Origin: a virus
DNA: 38,042 bases
Direction: 5' to 3' (one strand)
Virus record (IMG/VR): IMGVR_UViG_3300047510_000776
Location: 1 to 38,042 of that record
Both the position numbers and the translations under genes were made by a program. The notes under the pieces are model-generated. The model did not search any database, was not told where the DNA came from, and was given only the letters and a program-made list of their open reading frames with translations. This document shows, one piece after another, positions 36,220 through 38,042 of the stretch (the first letter of the stretch is position 1; each line of letters begins with the position of its first letter).

Positions 36220-38042
36220 TTATTCCTCCATGTAGTCTGGCTCTACTACCGGAACAGGCTGCTCGGACATCGCTCCGCGATACGCGCCTTTGGTTGCGCC
36301 GGACATGATATTAGCGGTCGCCTCACTAACCCAATCAAGACCATATTTCTTACCGACTTCAACCGCTGCGTTGATTTTCTTGGTGTCAAACGCGCCTTGT
36401 TTGTCAGGTATTGCCGCAAATACACGTTGCGCATCTACTGGGTTTAACAGGAGGTTTTTGAGCTTTTCTTCGGTGGATCTGGCCACGCTACCCGCCCACC
36501 ATTGGCTAATTAGTGATGTTATGGCGTAAAAATTACTTGATACTGGGTTGCGAAACCTAGATATGATCGTTTCAGGTGCGATGCCAATCGCCTCTTCAAT
36601 CGGCGTCTTCGGTATGGTTTCGCCACGGAAAGCCACTTGAGATGGATCGCGATTCAACCGCGCTGATACTTCCACAAAATCAGCGACTTTTTGCGCGTAG
36701 GTCGGGCCAAAGACGCGGTTAAATACAGCGGCCTTTGTGCGGTCTGCAAACAAAGCTTTTGGATCGCTGGCTTTGAGTAGATCATCCAGCATGAAAGCCC
36801 GCACGGCGTTGACAGCGTCTTTATTGCCACCGTACTGTTTCATGAACCGGTTGGTGAAATCGACGTCGCCGTACAGTTTGGCCACCAGATCATTCGCGTT
36901 GGCAAATCCACCTTCACGCACCACTTGGTCGCCGGTTACGCGGCGGAAGTTGGCTTCCAAAGCAATTTTACGGTTGATCAACTCTTGTACGTTATTGACC
37001 GTACCGCGCATCTCAGCTTCCAAACCTGGGATGGCCGACATCTTGGAGGCGTTCTTGGACAGCCACTTGTTGGCGGCTCGAGGGTCAATAACGCCGTCTT
37101 TGAGTGCTGCAGTAGTGAAACTGTCGTAGAACGCATCGCGCGCTAGACGTTCGCCTTCAGCGCCAGTCGCGCGGATTAAGTCGTCTACGTTTGTGCGGTT
37201 GCCGATAAGCGCTGGCGCGATCTGTTCCACAAACTTTTTGCGATCGACGTTTTTGATCGTCTCGCTGCTATACGGCAGACCCACACGCTGCAGGTATGTA
37301 TTGTCGGCGTTGCGGTAAGCGTTGACAAAGTCAGGGTCAAGGTTGTCGATGTGGCCTGACACCTTTTCCTTGAGCATAGTCAGGAATCGAATCTGATCCG
37401 TATTGTTCGTGCTACGCAGATCCGCGTTGATGCGACGCTTCAATGAATCCAACGCTTCGGGGTTGACGTCGGAGAACTGCACGCCGCCTGGCGTAGCAGG
37501 CACACCTTGAGCGGTCAGAATGGCGCTGGGCTCCGTGGTCTTTGGACGGAAGCGCTTCTCAACCAGACCATACAGCACAGGGAATTTATTGAAGATGTCG
37601 CGGTTGGTTTCGCTGGTGACAAAGCCGTAGATATCATCCACCGCTGCGGCGGGCAACACCACACCTTTATTCGCTGCGATGGTAAACGCCTCTTTGTACA
37701 GCGGCTCGGTTGATTTGCGCGCGGCCTTGGCTTTAGTTTCCAGCAAGTTTTCAACGCGGGTACCAAAGGTCGTGGGGTCAATAGATTGGCCCGAGTACGC
37801 GTCAGCAATTTGCTGATCTAGGCTGCGCACCTGACGCTGTACAGATTTCTCGGTAGCTCTGGCTTGCGCCGCAGCGTCTGCGCGGCTTATGCCAGTCAGA
37901 CTAACTTGACTGGGGTCGCCGAACAGACGGATCTGGTTTTCACGCAGGGCGTTTTTAGCGGCCTCAAACTGCGATCCGTACAGCGCCTGGAACTTAGGAT
38001 CGCGCGACGATAGGTTCTGAATGAAGCTGTTGATGACTGGGT
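36220..38042 (-). CDS. Internal virion protein, C-terminal part (cut by window edge)
   Basis: The frame enters at base 38041 (codons begin there; base 38042 belongs to no codon read here) and stays open for over 600 codons to TAA 36220. Helical and charged throughout, e.g. FQALYGSQFEAAKNALRENQ, RADAAAQARATEKSVQRQVR, FYAITSLISQWWAGSVARST, no catalytic motif. Composition and late-operon position fit a large core or ejection protein. It is likely the C-terminal part of the gene at 1-831, with a short missing piece at the junction. Confidence 0.65.
   Translation of the reverse strand, partial: PVINSFIQNLSSRDPKFQALYGSQFEAAKNALRENQIRLFGDPSQVSLTGISRADAAAQARATEKSVQRQVRSLDQQIADAYSGQSIDPTTFGTRVENLLETKAKAARKSTEPLYKEAFTIAANKGVVLPAAAVDDIYGFVTSETNRDIFNKFPVLYGLVEKRFRPKTTEPSAILTAQGVPATPGGVQFSDVNPEALDSLKRRINADLRSTNNTDQIRFLTMLKEKVSGHIDNLDPDFVNAYRNADNTYLQRVGLPYSSETIKNVDRKKFVEQIAPALIGNRTNVDDLIRATGAEGERLARDAFYDSFTTAALKDGVIDPRAANKWLSKNASKMSAIPGLEAEMRGTVNNVQELINRKIALEANFRRVTGDQVVREGGFANANDLVAKLYGDVDFTNRFMKQYGGNKDAVNAVRAFMLDDLLKASDPKALFADRTKAAVFNRVFGPTYAQKVADFVEVSARLNRDPSQVAFRGETIPKTPIEEAIGIAPETIISRFRNPVSSNFYAITSLISQWWAGSVARSTEEKLKNLLLNPVDAQRVFAAIPDKQGAFDTKKINAAVEVGKKYGLDWVSEATANIMSGATKGAYRGAMSEQPVPVVEPDYMEE

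Noticed and set aside
1-38042. Phage RNA polymerase, integrase or tRNA genes
   Set aside because: Looked for their motifs and cloverleaf patterns and saw none; the presence of host-type sigma70 promoters agrees with use of host RNA polymerase. A tRNA scan was not possible here.

Overview
This 38 kb window reads as an almost complete genome of a short-tailed (podovirus-like) Caudoviricetes phage. It carries small and large terminase, portal, scaffold, major capsid protein, tail tubular A-like and B-like proteins and internal virion proteins. I see no tape measure, sheath or baseplate genes. A GH19 endolysin with a nested Rz/Rz1 spanin pair points to a host with an outer membrane. I see no integrase, excisionase, recognisable repressor, phage RNA polymerase, tRNA, CRISPR array or reverse transcriptase, so a lytic, host-RNA-polymerase-dependent phage is the simplest reading. 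The host cannot be fixed from sequence alone. Layout: (1) a long leftward late operon runs from 19709 to 1: TerS, conserved protein, TerL, portal, collagen-like fibre, receptor-binding and fibre-accessory genes, scaffold, capsid, small head and basic proteins, tail tubular A and B, collar fibre, cupin, then internal virion proteins. The last of these is cut by base 1, and a C-terminal piece of the same kind of protein enters from base 38042, followed leftward by membrane proteins and the lysis cassette down to 33515. The two ends therefore look like one interrupted gene on a circular or circularly permuted map. (2) 19710-20726 is a control region with G/C tracts, dyads, a 16-bp direct repeat, a small leftward gene, and an iteron-like GCCGACAA array beside a perfect sigma70 consensus promoter. 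(3) That promoter drives a rightward early cluster of eleven small genes (20727-23317), mostly of unknown function, including one GP88-like cysteine-rich protein; it ends at a strong terminator. (4) A leftward replication operon (30330 to 23438) encodes a Cas4/RecB-like nuclease (DUF2800), a conserved replication-module protein, an HNH homing endonuclease, family A DNA polymerase and primase-helicase. (5) A rightward operon (30417-33513) starts from a promoter whose -35 box overlaps that of operon 4. It encodes a VRR-NUC nuclease, an SNF2-type helicase and small proteins. Genes are very tightly packed, with many ATGA stop/start overlaps. No single obvious new defence or counter-defence system stands out. 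The strongest leads are the helically phased GCCGACAA array with its flanking 18-bp inverted repeat, the unknown early cluster with the GP88-like protein, the structured non-coding block before the homing endonuclease, a likely ATT start codon, and a run of six consecutive ATGA junctions.
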